This document shows positions 32,463-41,912 of a stretch of DNA of 64,000 nt, one piece after another. The DNA is from Curtobacterium salicis (GTDB lineage: Bacteria > Actinomycetota > Actinomycetes > Actinomycetales > Microbacteriaceae). Location of the stretch: NCBI RefSeq assembly GCF_011759505.1, contig NZ_JAAOYO010000004.1:1-64000 (forward strand). The letters run 5' to 3'. The notes below the pieces were generated by a model. That model saw only the letters and a program-made list of their open reading frames with translations, ran no database searches and was not told the DNA's origin. The translations under genes and the position numbers were made by a program. How positions within the stretch are numbered: the first letter of the stretch is position 1; each line of letters opens with the position of its first letter.

Positions 32463-33965
32463 ATGCCCCGCACACACCTCGTCCTCGACTCCGCGTTCAC
32501 GGTGGGCCCGGTGCGGCGCCGATTGTTCGGCGGCTTCGTCGAACACCTCGGTCGTCACGTCTACGACGGCATCCACGAACCCGCGCACGAGTCGGCCGAC
32601 GAACACGGCTTCCGCAAGGACGTGATCGAACTCGTCAAGGAGCTCGGCGTCACCACCATCCGCTACCCCGGCGGCAACTTCGTCTCCGGCTACAAGTGGG
32701 AGGACGGCGTCGGACCGGTCGAACAGCGTCCCCGCCGGCTCGACCTGGCGTGGCACTCGACCGAGACGAACGAGGTCGGCCTGCACGAGTTCCAGCAGTG
32801 GCTCGACTCGGTCGGCTCGGAGCTCATGCTCGCCGTGAACCTCGGCACGCGCGGCGCCGCCGAGGCCATCGAGCTGCTCGAGTACGCCAACATCCCGGGC
32901 GGCACGGCACGCTCCGAGGAGCGCAAGGCCAACGGCCGCGAGGAGCCCTTCGGCATCACCATGTGGTGCCTCGGCAACGAGATGGACGGCCCGTGGCAGC
33001 TCGGCCACAAGAACGCCGAGGACTACGGCAAGCTCGCCGCGATGACCGCGAAGGCGATGCGGCAGATCCAGCCCGACCTCGAACTCGTGGCCTGCGGTTC
33101 CTCGGGGGCGTCGATGCCGACGTTCGGCGAGTGGGAGCGCACCGTCCTCGAACACGCCTACGAGGACGTCGACTACATCTCGGCGCACGCCTACTACGAG
33201 GAGGACCAGGACCTCACCTCGTTCCTGGCCTCCGGCGCCAACATGGACCACTTCATCAAGACGGTGACGACCGCTGCGGACCACGTGCAGGCGCACAAGG
33301 GCTCCGACAAGCGGATCGACATCTCGTTCGACGAGTGGAACGTCTGGTCGATCACGAAGTGGGAGGCGCAGCAGAAGACGTTCACGCTCGACGAGTGGCC
33401 GGTCGCCCCGCGCCTCCTGGAGGACGTGTACACCGTCGCCGACGCCGTCGTCCTGGGCGGGCTGCTCATCTCGCTCCTGCGCCACGCGGACCGCGTCGCG
33501 TCCGCGTCGATCGCGCAGCTCGTCAACGTCATCGGCCCGATCATGACCGAGCCGGGTGGCGAGGCCTGGCGCCAGACCACGTTCTTCCCGTTCTCGGTCA
33601 CCTCGCGCCTGGCGCACGGCACGTCGCTGAACGTCGTCGCCTCGGGTGACACGATCGACGGCGGCAAGCACGGCACCGTCCCGGTCGTCGACTCGGCGGC
33701 CACGGTCGAGGACGGGCACGCCGCGGTGTTCCTCGTCAACCGCCACCAGACCGAGAGCACGACGGTCACGATCGACCTGTCCGGGCTCGACGTCGACGGG
33801 GACGTGCACGCGGAGGGCATCTGGGACGATGACCTGCACGCCGTGAACGACCTGTCGAACACCTCCCGCGTCGGCCTGCGGACCAACGAGTCCGTCCGCC
33901 GCGAGGGTGACACGATCACGATCGAACTGCCGCCCGTCTCCTGGACGGCGCTCTCGATCGGGTAG
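32463..33965 (+). CDS. abfA: GH51 alpha-L-arabinofuranosidase
   Basis: A 500-residue retaining glycosidase that removes terminal alpha-L-arabinofuranosyl units from arabinans and arabinoxylans. The barrel has RYPGGNFVSGYKWEDG; acid/base E173 lies in WCLGNEMDGPWQ and nucleophile E291 in ISFDEWN; a C-terminal beta domain follows. AAGGAG precedes the ATG. There is no signal peptide, so it acts on imported oligosaccharides, fitting the divergent importer. Confidence 0.93.
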   Translation: MPRTHLVLDSAFTVGPVRRRLFGGFVEHLGRHVYDGIHEPAHESADEHGFRKDVIELVKELGVTTIRYPGGNFVSGYKWEDGVGPVEQRPRRLDLAWHSTETNEVGLHEFQQWLDSVGSELMLAVNLGTRGAAEAIELLEYANIPGGTARSEERKANGREEPFGITMWCLGNEMDGPWQLGHKNAEDYGKLAAMTAKAMRQIQPDLELVACGSSGASMPTFGEWERTVLEHAYEDVDYISAHAYYEEDQDLTSFLASGANMDHFIKTVTTAADHVQAHKGSDKRIDISFDEWNVWSITKWEAQQKTFTLDEWPVAPRLLEDVYTVADAVVLGGLLISLLRHADRVASASIAQLVNVIGPIMTEPGGEAWRQTTFFPFSVTSRLAHGTSLNVVASGDTIDGGKHGTVPVVDSAATVEDGHAAVFLVNRHQTESTTVTIDLSGLDVDGDVHAEGIWDDDLHAVNDLSNTSRVGLRTNESVRREGDTITIELPPVSWTALSIG

Positions 33966-34008
33966 TCGCCTCGGCGCACGCTGCGTGCGGCGAGCGTCGA
34001 GTGAGCAG

Positions 34009-34042
34009 AGGACGCCGGGTCCCTTCGGGGGCCCGGCGTCCT
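34009..34042 (+). terminator. Terminator after abfA
   Basis: A 15-bp stem (34009-34023 with 34028-34042, one G-T pair) closed by a TTCG tetraloop, followed by CTTCTCT. It is a good intrinsic-type terminator 43 bases after the abfA stop. Confidence 0.75.
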
Positions 34043-34093
34043 TCTCTGTGCGGGGCCGGCGGCGGCGGGGCCGGCGGGGGCGGGGCCGGCGGG

Positions 34094-34292
34094 GCCGAGC
34101 CTCGCCTGTGCGGACGCATTGCAGCCCGCGTGCGGCGCATTCTGTCCGCGTGGCCGAGCCTCGAGCGCGAATCTCGTGCGGCCAGGAGGCGCGTGGCGGG
34201 CGCGCGCCGCGCCTCCCGTCGGCCGAGCCTCGGCTGGGCGGACACGGTGCGGCCCGCGTGCGGCGCATTCTGTCCGCCTGGCCGAGCCTCGG
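34094..34292. repeat. Two-copy direct repeat of about 70 bases
   Basis: Copies lie at 34094-34163 and 34222-34292. Both open and close with the GCCGAGCCTCG palindromic motif, and share CCCGCGTGCGGCGCATTC in the middle. Between them is a GGAGGCGCG/CGCGCCTCC hairpin (34185-34216). No gene is credible across 33966-34327. It may be a non-autonomous element or recombining terminator debris. Confidence 0.6.
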
Positions 34293-34327
34293 CGCGGCCC
34301 CGCGGCCCCGCAGCGCCCCGCCCGCCG

Positions 34328-35371
34328 CTACCGCGCCGGCGGCGCGGCCGTGCTCGCGCGGACGACGAGCCGCACCGGCACGAGGTCCGTCGCCGCCGTG
34401 GCGGCACCGCCCTCGATCTGCGTCAGGAGCGTGGCGACCGCGCGGCGCCCGACCTCGTCGAAGGACTGGTGCACGGTGGTGAGCGGCGGCCAGAACGAGT
34501 CGGACTCGGGCGAGTCGTCGAAGCCCACGACGCTGAGCGAGGACGGGACGGCGCGCCCGACCTCGTGGCAGGCGCGGAGCACACCGAGCGCGGTCTGGTC
34601 GTTCGCCGCGAACACCGCGGTGATCTCGGGGCGTCGGGCGATCTCGAGGCCGGCCTGGTAGCCGGACTCGGTGCTCCAGTCGCCGCCGAGCACGGGCGGG
34701 ACGGTGCGCCCGGCCGCGGTGAGGGTCGCACTCCAGGCCGCCTGCCGTCGCGCCGCCGAGTACGAGGACGCGGGTCCGGCGACGTGCCACACCGTGTCGT
34801 GCCCGAGGTCGAGCAGGTGCTGGGTCGCCAGTCGGGCGCCGTCGGCCTGGTCGGTGTCGATCGCCGGGTGCTCGGTGGTGCCGGTGGAGTCCACGACGAC
34901 CATGGGGACGCCGTCGGGCAGCTCGACCTCGGCCGTGTCGATGACGTGCGACTCGATGATGATGACCACGCCGTCGACGGCCTGTTCGTGCAGGCGGGAG
35001 AACGCGGACCGGACGCCCTCTTCCGTGCGGGACGCCATCGGCAGCAGGGTGATCGTGAAGTCGGCGACCCCGGCGGCGTCGGCGATGGCCTCGAGCGTGC
35101 GCATGTTGCCGTACGAGGCGAGCGTGAACATGATGACGCCGATGGTGCGGAAGCGTCCGGACCGCAGGGCCCGGGCGGCGCGGTTGGGCCGGTAGCCGAG
35201 CTCGGCCATGGCCTGCTGGACGCGGGTGCGGGTCTCGGGGCTGACGTTGTCGAACCCGCGGGCCACGCGGGAGACGGTCTGCATCGAGACCCCGGCGGCT
35301 TCCGCCACGGCGGCGAGGGACGGGGCCCGGCGGGGGACTGCGGTGGCGTCGGTGGTCGTCGAGATGGTCAC
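34328..35371 (-). CDS. LacI-family regulator of the galactoside locus
   Basis: A 347-residue LacI/GalR repressor. The helix-turn-helix LAAVAEAAGVSMQTVSRVARG has Met-Gln at the two specificity positions of the recognition helix, followed by the hinge NRAARALRSG and a periplasmic-binding-like sugar domain. GTG 35371 has AAGGGGG upstream. It is divergent from a CUT1 importer and a GH35 beta-galactosidase, and probably binds the palindrome at 35526-35543. Confidence 0.87.
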   Translation of the reverse strand: MTISTTTDATAVPRRAPSLAAVAEAAGVSMQTVSRVARGFDNVSPETRTRVQQAMAELGYRPNRAARALRSGRFRTIGVIMFTLASYGNMRTLEAIADAAGVADFTITLLPMASRTEEGVRSAFSRLHEQAVDGVVIIIESHVIDTAEVELPDGVPMVVVDSTGTTEHPAIDTDQADGARLATQHLLDLGHDTVWHVAGPASSYSAARRQAAWSATLTAAGRTVPPVLGGDWSTESGYQAGLEIARRPEITAVFAANDQTALGVLRACHEVGRAVPSSLSVVGFDDSPESDSFWPPLTTVHQSFDEVGRRAVATLLTQIEGGAATAATDLVPVRLVVRASTAAPPAR

Positions 35372-35508
35372 GCGCCCCCTTCCATGCGAACGGTGTGGGG
35401 CCGGTACGGGTGCGCAGCCGAGGGCCGGCACCGGGCGACGGCCGGTGCGGGCCGGCATCGATGCACGACCACTCCTGCGAACGCTAGCGCATGATGACGT
35501 TGCCATGC

Positions 35509-35543
35509 TATGGTCGCCTCCGTTCGATGTTGACGTCAACATC
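35509..35543 (+). promoter_or_regulatory. Galactoside operon promoter and operator
   Basis: TATGGT (35509-35514) is a good -10. GATGTTGACGTCAACATC (35526-35543) is a perfect 18-base palindrome just downstream of the expected transcription start. It is unlike the other LacI operators in the window, fitting the adjacent Met-Gln type regulator. Confidence 0.75.
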
Positions 35544-35618
35544 AGCGCGGGTCGCAGCACGACCACCCGGCGCTGAGGTCCCCGTCGACGTCAGTTCAGG
35601 ACACGACGAAGGAGTCAC

Positions 35619-36566
35619 ATGAGCACGCTCACCGCGCGGAGCCCCGAGGCCGCGCCGCGACGCTCGGGCACCACGCCCGCACCGCGTCGCCGTGGGAAGC
35701 CCCGGGGTCGCATGACCGGCTGGCTCTTCGTCGGCCCGTTCGTCGCCGTCCTCGTGCTGATGCTCATCGTGCCGATCGGCTACGCGCTGTGGCTCAGCCT
35801 GTTCCGCGACCAGCTCATCGGTGGCAACCAGTTCGTCTGGTTCGCCAACTACGTGCAGCTCTTCCAGGACGCCAAGTTCTGGTCCGGCTTCGGCCGCGTC
35901 GCGATCTTCCTCGTCGTCCAGGTGCCGATCATGCTGGGCCTCGCCCTCGTCGCCGCCCTGGCGCTCGACAGCGCCCGCCTCTGGGGCACCGGGTTCTTCC
36001 GCATCGCGGTCTTCCTGCCCTACGCCGTCCCCGGTGTCGTCGCCGCCCTGATCTGGGGCTTCATCTACGGCAACCAGTTCGGTCTGACCGGAGCGGCGAA
36101 CGACGCGCTCGGCATCGACCTGCTGCAGCCGTTCAGCCCGAGCTGGGTCCTGACGAGCATCGGCAACGTCGTCACGTGGGAGTTCCTCGGCTACAACATG
36201 CTGATCTTCTACGCCGCCCTCCGCACCGTCCCGGGCGACCTGTACGAGGCGGCCGAACTCGACGGGGCCGGCCCGATGCGCACGGTCTTCTCGATCAAGC
36301 TCCCGGCCCTCCGCGGCCCGATGGTCATCGCGACGATCTTCTCGATCATCGGCAGCTTCCAGCTCTTCAACGAGCCGAACCTGCTGAAGACCCTCGCCCC
36401 GAACGTCATCGGCAGTGCCTTCACGCCGAACATGTACGCCTACTCGCTGTCCTTCAGCGGCCAGCAGTTCAACTACTCCGCCACCGTCGCGATCGTCATG
36501 GGCGTCATCACCGCCGTCATCGCCTACGTCGTGCAGGTCCGCGGCACCCGACAGGAGAACCGATGA
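35619..36566 (+). CDS. CUT1 galactoside ABC transporter, MalF-type permease
   Basis: A 315-residue permease with a basic Pro/Arg cytoplasmic head and helices starting GWLFVGPFVAVLVLMLIVPIG. The EAA loop is YEAAELDGAGPMRTVFSIKLP. AAGGAG precedes the ATG. It is the first gene of the plus-strand operon and overlaps the next permease by four bases. Confidence 0.88.
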   Translation: MSTLTARSPEAAPRRSGTTPAPRRRGKPRGRMTGWLFVGPFVAVLVLMLIVPIGYALWLSLFRDQLIGGNQFVWFANYVQLFQDAKFWSGFGRVAIFLVVQVPIMLGLALVAALALDSARLWGTGFFRIAVFLPYAVPGVVAALIWGFIYGNQFGLTGAANDALGIDLLQPFSPSWVLTSIGNVVTWEFLGYNMLIFYAALRTVPGDLYEAAELDGAGPMRTVFSIKLPALRGPMVIATIFSIIGSFQLFNEPNLLKTLAPNVIGSAFTPNMYAYSLSFSGQQFNYSATVAIVMGVITAVIAYVVQVRGTRQENR

Positions 36567-37525
36567 GCACCCTGCAGGGTCCCGCCCCCCTCACCGTCAC
36601 CGAGGCGACCACGACGCAGGGTGACCCGCGTGCACGCCGCACCCGTGCCTCCCGGAAGGCGGCCCAGCCCGTCGACGGGCGCAAGGTGAAGCGCTCCGGT
36701 CTGCTGACCGCGGTCATGGTCGTCTTCGTCGTCTACTCGTTCGCGCCGCTCTTCTACCTGCTGGTCAACAGCACGAAGACGCAGTCGTCGCTGCTCTCCA
36801 CGTTCGGCCTCTGGTTCGGCGGGAAGTTCAACCTCTGGCAGAACATCGTCGACACGCTGACCTACAACGACGGCATCTTCGTCCAGTGGCTCGGCAACAC
36901 GCTGCTCTACGTGGTCGTCGGTGCGGGCGGGGCGACCCTGCTCGCGACCGTCGCCGGCTACGGCATGGCGAAGTTCCAGTTCCCCGGCCGTCGCGCCGTG
37001 TTCGCCGTCGTCCTCGGTGCGATCGCCGTGCCCGGCACCGCCCTGGCGGTGCCGACGTTCCTGCTCTTCTCGCAGGTCGGCCTGACCAACACCCCGTGGG
37101 CGATCATCCTGCCCTCGCTGATCAGCCCGTTCGGCATGTACCTGATCTGGACCTACGCGGTCGAGGCGATCCCCACCGAGCTCATCGAGGCTGCCCGCAT
37201 GGACGGCGCCGGCGAGTTCCGCATCTTCTTCACCATCGCGCTGAAGCTCCTGGCGCCCGGTGTCGTCACGGTCCTGCTGTTCGCGGTCGTCGCCACCTGG
37301 AACAACTACTTCCTGCCGCTCATCATGCTGAGCGACCCGAAGTGGTACCCGCTGACGGTCGGCCTGAACCAGTGGAACGCGCAGGCCACCGGCTCCGGCG
37401 CGCAGCCGATCTACAACCTCGTCGTCACCGGCTCGCTGCTCACGATCATCCCGATCGTAGTCGCGTTCCTCTTCCTCCAGCGCTTCTGGCAGTCCGGCCT
37501 CGCGGCCGGCTCCGTCAAGGCCTGA
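36563..37525 (+). CDS. CUT1 galactoside ABC transporter, MalG-type permease
   Basis: A 320-residue permease with a basic head of about 45 residues and six helices. The EAA loop is IEAARMDGAGEFRIFFTIALK. ATG 36563 overlaps the previous stop (ATGA). The binding-protein gene follows 149 bases later; that gap has an imperfect hairpin near 37536-37566. No ATPase gene accompanies it. Confidence 0.88.
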   Translation: MSTLQGPAPLTVTEATTTQGDPRARRTRASRKAAQPVDGRKVKRSGLLTAVMVVFVVYSFAPLFYLLVNSTKTQSSLLSTFGLWFGGKFNLWQNIVDTLTYNDGIFVQWLGNTLLYVVVGAGGATLLATVAGYGMAKFQFPGRRAVFAVVLGAIAVPGTALAVPTFLLFSQVGLTNTPWAIILPSLISPFGMYLIWTYAVEAIPTELIEAARMDGAGEFRIFFTIALKLLAPGVVTVLLFAVVATWNNYFLPLIMLSDPKWYPLTVGLNQWNAQATGSGAQPIYNLVVTGSLLTIIPIVVAFLFLQRFWQSGLAAGSVKA

Positions 37526-37674
37526 TCCCGCCCTCCGGCCCCGGTCAGCAGCACCGGACCCCGGCCGGGAGGCACGGAGCGGCCCCGCAACGGACCGCAC
37601 CGACCAGCACCAGCACCAGCAGTCCCTCCTCCACGAAGAAGCACCTTCTTCACGATGAAGTGAAAGGCACCACC

Positions 37675-39009
37675 ATGCAGAAGCGTCTCCGGCGCGGGCT
37701 CAGCGCCCTCGCCATCGGCGTCACCGCCGCGATGGCCCTCGCCGCCTGCGCGTCCGGCGGCTCCGGCTCCGGCGGCTCGGCCTCCGACATCGACAAGGCC
37801 CTCGACCAGGGCGGCACGCTGACCTACTGGTCGTGGACGCCCTCCGCGAAGGACCAGGTCGCCGCGTTCGAGAAGGCCTACCCCAAGGTGAAGGTCAAGC
37901 TCGTCAACGCCGGCACCGGTGCGGACCAGTACACGAAGCTGCAGAACACCGTGAAGGCCGGCTCGGGCGCCCCCGACGTCGCACAGGTCGAGTACTACGC
38001 CCTGCCGCAGTTCGCCCTGTCCGAGTCGCTGCTCAACCTGTCCGACTACGGCTTCGGTGACATGAAGGACAAGTTCGCCGCGAGCACCTGGAACTCGGTC
38101 TCGATGGACGGAAAGGTCTACGGCCTGCCGCAGGACTCCGGCCCCATGGCGATGTTCTACAACAAGAAGGTCTTCGACCAGTACGACATCGCCGTGCCGA
38201 AGACGTGGGACGAGTACGTCGCCGCCGCGAAGAAGCTGCACGACGCCGACCCCGAGAAGTACCTGGCCGCCGACTCCGGCGACGCGGGCTTCACCACGAG
38301 CATGATCGCCCAGGCCGGCGGCACCCCGTTCACCACCGACGGTGACAAGGTGACCATCAACCTGCAGGACTCCGGCACGAAGAAGTGGACCCAGACCTGG
38401 GACCAGCTCGTCGAGCAGGGCCTCCTGGCGAAGACCGTCGGCTGGACCGACGACTGGTACAAGCAGCTCGGCAACGGCCAGATCGCCACGCTGATCACCG
38501 GCGCCTGGATGCCCGGCAACCTCGAGGCCAGTGTCGCCGACGCCAAGGGTGACTGGCGCGTCGCACCGATGCCGACCTACGACGGCCAGACCGCGGCCAC
38601 CGCGAACAACGGCGGCAGCGCCGAGGTCGTCATGAAGCAGTCGAAGAACCCGGCCCTCGCCGCCGGCTTCCTCAAGTGGCTGAACTCGTCGAAGGCCTCG
38701 ACCAAGGTCTTCATGGAGTCCGGCGGGTTCCCGTCGACCACCGCCGACCTCGAGTCGTCCGCGTTCCTCGACGAGAAGCCGGACTACTTCGGTGGCCAGC
38801 AGATCAACAAGGTGCTCGTCGACGCGTCCAAGGCATCGGACAACGACTTCACCTACCTGCCGTACCAGGTGTACGCGAACAGCGTCTACGCCGACACCGT
38901 CGGGCAGTCGTACGAGAAGAGCACGTCGCTCGAGTCGGGTCTGTCGGCCTGGCAGGACGCCCTCGCGAAGTACGGCAAGGACCAGGGCTTCACGGTCTCG
39001 ACCAAGTAG
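37675..39009 (+). CDS. CUT1 galactoside-binding lipoprotein
   Basis: A 444-residue family-1 binding protein. The signal peptide ends at the lipobox LAAC (near residue 25), then a Gly/Ser linker. TYWSWTPSAKDQVAAFEKAYPKV opens lobe one, and QDSGPMAMFYNKKVF is typical of sugar binders. GAAAGG precedes the ATG; GAAGAAGCACCTTCTTC just upstream (37636-37652) can form a small hairpin that may affect the leader. Its place between permeases and beta-galactosidase suggests galactosides. Confidence 0.87.
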   Translation: MQKRLRRGLSALAIGVTAAMALAACASGGSGSGGSASDIDKALDQGGTLTYWSWTPSAKDQVAAFEKAYPKVKVKLVNAGTGADQYTKLQNTVKAGSGAPDVAQVEYYALPQFALSESLLNLSDYGFGDMKDKFAASTWNSVSMDGKVYGLPQDSGPMAMFYNKKVFDQYDIAVPKTWDEYVAAAKKLHDADPEKYLAADSGDAGFTTSMIAQAGGTPFTTDGDKVTINLQDSGTKKWTQTWDQLVEQGLLAKTVGWTDDWYKQLGNGQIATLITGAWMPGNLEASVADAKGDWRVAPMPTYDGQTAATANNGGSAEVVMKQSKNPALAAGFLKWLNSSKASTKVFMESGGFPSTTADLESSAFLDEKPDYFGGQQINKVLVDASKASDNDFTYLPYQVYANSVYADTVGQSYEKSTSLESGLSAWQDALAKYGKDQGFTVSTK

Positions 39010-39022
39010 CCCCACCACATCG

Positions 39023-39055
39023 ACGCGGCCGTGCGGGTTCTCCGCACGGCCGCGT
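39023..39055 (+). terminator. Hairpin between SBP and beta-galactosidase genes
   Basis: Perfect 14-base arms (39023-39036, 39042-39055) close the loop GTTCT, 14 bases after the SBP stop. It may end most transcripts or stabilise the SBP mRNA, giving more binding protein than beta-galactosidase. Confidence 0.68.
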
Positions 39056-39104
39056 TCCCACGAGACGCGTCGGCACCGACGTGTTCCCACCAGAAAGCAA
39101 CGAC

Positions 39105-40955
39105 ATGCGCTTCGCCATCGGCGACACCGACTTCCTGCTCGACGGGCAGCCGCACCGGGTGCTCTCCGGTGCCATCCACTACTTCCGCGTCCACCCCGAC
39201 CTGTGGGCCGACCGGATCCGCAAGGCCAAGCTCATGGGCCTCAACACCGTCGAGACCTACGTGGCGTGGAACGCGCACGAGGCCACCCCCGGCACCTTCG
39301 ACTTCACCGGCGGCCTGGACCTCGGCCGGTTCCTGGACCTCGTCGAAGCCGAGGGCATGCACGCCATCGTCCGCCCCGGCCCGTACATCTGCGCCGAATG
39401 GACCAACGGCGGGCTGCCGTTCTGGCTGTTCACCGACGGCACGGTCGGCATCCGCCGGGACGAACCGCAGTTCCTCGCCGCCGTCGGCCGCTACCTCGAC
39501 GCCCTCGCCCCGATCCTGGTGCCGCGGCAGATCGACGCCGGCGGGCCGATCGTGCTCGTGCAGGTGGAGAACGAGTACGGCGCGTACGGATCCGACCCGG
39601 TCTACCTCGAGAAGCTCGAGCGGATGCACCGCGACATCGGTCTGACCGTGCCCTTCACGAGCGTCGACCAGCCGATGGACTCGATGCTCGAGGACGGCTC
39701 GCTGCCGTCGCTGCACAAGACCGGCTCGTTCGGCTCCCGCTCCACCGAGCGCCTCGCCCGCCTCCGCCAGGCGCAGCCGACCGGACCGCTGATGTGTTCC
39801 GAGTTCTGGGACGGCTGGTTCGACAGCTGGGGGGAGCACCACCACACCACGTCGGCCGCAGCCTCGGCGTCGGACCTGGACGACCTGCTCGCCGCCGGCG
39901 GTTCGGTGAACATCTACATGTTCCACGGCGGCACGAACTTCGGCTTCACGAACGGCGCGAACGACAAGGGCGTGTACCGGCCGATCGCGACGTCGTACGA
40001 CTACGACGCCCCGCTCGACGAGGCCGGACGCCCCACCGAGAAGTTCCACGCCTTCCGGGACGTCATCGCCCGGTACGCCCCCGTCCCGGAGCTGCCCGCG
40101 GCGATGCAGCCCGGCGGGTCGGGACGTCTCGCGCCGGCGTCCGGGCCTGCGGAAGCGCCGACCGACGGCCTGGAGGCACGACCCACCCCCGCCGCGGACG
40201 TCGCCGTCCGCCTCGACCGCGTCCTCCCGCTCGTCGACCTGCTGCCGACGACGACGGACTGGACCACCCACGAGACGCCACCGACCTTCGACCAGCTCGG
40301 CGCCGCCTCCGGCTTCGTCCTGTACCGGACCGAGGTCGACCTGCCCGACGGCGGGGTGCTGACCGTGGGTGAGGAGGTCCGCGACCGCGTCCTCGTGCGC
40401 GTCGACGGTCGGACCGTCGGCGTCCTGGAGCGGGAGCACCACGACCGTGCGATCGCGCTGCCACCGGTGACGGGCCTCCTGGAGCTGCTCGTCGAGGACC
40501 AGGGACGCGTCGACTACGGGCCCCGGATCGGCGAGCCGAAGGGGCTCATCGGCGCGGTCCGGATCGGCGACGACGTGCTGTCGCGCTGGACGGTGTCGCC
40601 CCTGGCACTCGACCCGGTGCCGGAGGCCGCGCTCGAGGTGCTGCGGAACGCAGACCTGTCGACGGGGGAGACCCTCGCCGGTCCGGTGTTCGCCATGGGG
40701 TCGTTCGAGCTCACCGACAGCGGTGCGGACCTCGACCGCTCCCTGGCGCTCGACGGGTTCCGGAAGGGTGTCGCCTGGGTCAACGGGTTCTGCCTCGGCC
40801 GGTACTGGTCGCGCGGTCCCCAGCGCACGCTGGCCGTCCCGGCACCGGTCCTCCGAGCCGGACGGAACGAGGTCGTCGTGTTCGAGGTGCACGCCTCGGC
40901 GGCACGCACCGTCTGCATGTGCGTCGAGCCGGCGCTCGGACACACCGAGGCCTGA
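39105..40955 (+). CDS. GH35 beta-galactosidase
   Basis: A 616-residue retaining beta-galactosidase. SGAIHYFRVHPDLWADRIRKAK opens the TIM barrel; GPIVLVQVENEYG carries acid/base E157 and MCSEFWDGWFD nucleophile E233; SVNIYMFHGGTNFGFTNGA is a family signature. The last 200 residues form jelly-roll domains (GFRKGVAWVNGFCLGRYW). There is no signal peptide, so it cleaves imported galactosides. It lies just beyond the SBP hairpin, in the same operon or with a weak promoter. Confidence 0.92.
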   Translation: MRFAIGDTDFLLDGQPHRVLSGAIHYFRVHPDLWADRIRKAKLMGLNTVETYVAWNAHEATPGTFDFTGGLDLGRFLDLVEAEGMHAIVRPGPYICAEWTNGGLPFWLFTDGTVGIRRDEPQFLAAVGRYLDALAPILVPRQIDAGGPIVLVQVENEYGAYGSDPVYLEKLERMHRDIGLTVPFTSVDQPMDSMLEDGSLPSLHKTGSFGSRSTERLARLRQAQPTGPLMCSEFWDGWFDSWGEHHHTTSAAASASDLDDLLAAGGSVNIYMFHGGTNFGFTNGANDKGVYRPIATSYDYDAPLDEAGRPTEKFHAFRDVIARYAPVPELPAAMQPGGSGRLAPASGPAEAPTDGLEARPTPAADVAVRLDRVLPLVDLLPTTTDWTTHETPPTFDQLGAASGFVLYRTEVDLPDGGVLTVGEEVRDRVLVRVDGRTVGVLEREHHDRAIALPPVTGLLELLVEDQGRVDYGPRIGEPKGLIGAVRIGDDVLSRWTVSPLALDPVPEAALEVLRNADLSTGETLAGPVFAMGSFELTDSGADLDRSLALDGFRKGVAWVNGFCLGRYWSRGPQRTLAVPAPVLRAGRNEVVVFEVHASAARTVCMCVEPALGHTEA

Positions 40956-40969
40956 GGCCCCTCCGCACA

Positions 40970-41003
40970 ACGAACGGCCCCGGGGATCCCCGGGGCCGTT
41001 CGT
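40970..41003. terminator. Convergent terminator palindrome
   Basis: A perfect 34-base palindrome with 17-base arms meeting at 40986/40987 (ACGAACGGCCCC...) lies between the beta-galactosidase and the next minus-strand gene. No T-tract is seen. Confidence 0.65.
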
Positions 41004-41027
41004 CATGCGGTGGTCGGTCGGGCTCGG

Positions 41028-41330
41028 TCAGCAGGTCGGCTCCGGGACGAGCACCGCGATCCGGCCGACGCGGACGACCGGGACGCCGCCGCGTTCGCCG
41101 AGTCGCTCCCCGGCGAAGCGGACGAGCACCCCGGGCTCGGTCCGCTCGGCCTCGACGAGCGCGGCGGCCTGGGCCGGTGTGACCAGCAGCTCCCACGGTC
41201 GGCGGATGCCCGCGGCGTCCTCGGAGCAGAGCTCGAGCAGCACGCCGACTCGTGCGCCGGCCGGTCCCTCTGCCGTCGTCGTGCCGGTGCGCAGCCCCAC
41301 CAGTGCGCCCGTGTGCGTGATGTCGTTCAT
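41028..41330 (-). CDS. Hypothetical protein, 100 residues
   Basis: A small soluble protein from ATG 41330, with GAGGGGGACC upstream. It is rich in Val, Gly and Arg with alternating hydrophobic residues (VRFAGERLGERGGVPVVRVGRIAVLV), suggesting a small beta-barrel or ligand-binding fold. I recognise no family. It ends beside the beta-galactosidase terminator and has no clear operon partner. Confidence 0.5.
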   Translation of the reverse strand: MNDITHTGALVGLRTGTTTAEGPAGARVGVLLELCSEDAAGIRRPWELLVTPAQAAALVEAERTEPGVLVRFAGERLGERGGVPVVRVGRIAVLVPEPTC

Positions 41331-41540
41331 GGTCCCCCTCGGTCCTCGGCGTCCTCGCCGCGACGAGCCTACGGCGGCGAGGATCTCTCGCACCTCATCC
41401 GGAAGGTGGGGAAGCGGGGTGTCGCGTCCGCCGAACGGGTGACGCGCGGTCCCCGGGGGCGCTCGTCAGCCGCAGGGGACCGATCGCGGCGGTGTTCGCG
41501 CTGCGCTCCCACGCGGGCGCGCGGATGACCTCGTCGTCCG

Positions 41541-41852
41541 TCACGGCGCCTCGTCGAGACGGTCGAGGTCCGCGAGGGCCTGCTCGGCCTGCGCGATCCG
41601 TTCGGGCTCCGGTCGGGTCCACCACTCCGACCCCCGCTCACCGAGACCGTGCTTGGCGAGGCCGTTCCGGTGGCGGGCTGCTGTGACGGCGTCCTCGTCC
41701 CCGGCACGCTTCGCGAGCTTCACGGCGTTCCGGCCACGCCCCAGGTGCGAGCGGAGACGCGCTGCCAGGTCCTCGGGGAGCGCCGGGTCCGTCCGCCGCC
41801 ACCGCCGTCCGTCCACGACGAAGAAGTGGTCGTCCTCCACACCCGCGGTCAT
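41541..41852 (-). CDS. Hypothetical charged protein next to the SPL-like gene
   Basis: A 103-residue helical protein opening with EDDHFFVVDGRRWRRTDPALPE and continuing with alternating Arg/Asp/Glu. The short opening pattern followed by a helical tail recurs in small actinobacterial proteins I cannot name. It is divergent from the radical-SAM gene, 60 bases apart, so the two may share a promoter region. Confidence 0.55.
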   Translation of the reverse strand: MTAGVEDDHFFVVDGRRWRRTDPALPEDLAARLRSHLGRGRNAVKLAKRAGDEDAVTAARHRNGLAKHGLGERGSEWWTRPEPERIAQAEQALADLDRLDEAP

Positions 41853-41912
41853 GCTCCGAGTCTGCCCGAGCCACGTCCGAGCTGTCGGTGGTGGCGGGTA
41901 GAACGGACGGCG

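Noticed and set aside
32403..34790. A 795-codon minus-strand frame opposite abfA
   Set aside because: It lies across the GH51 gene with intact catalytic residues and crosses repeats; typical shadow composition.
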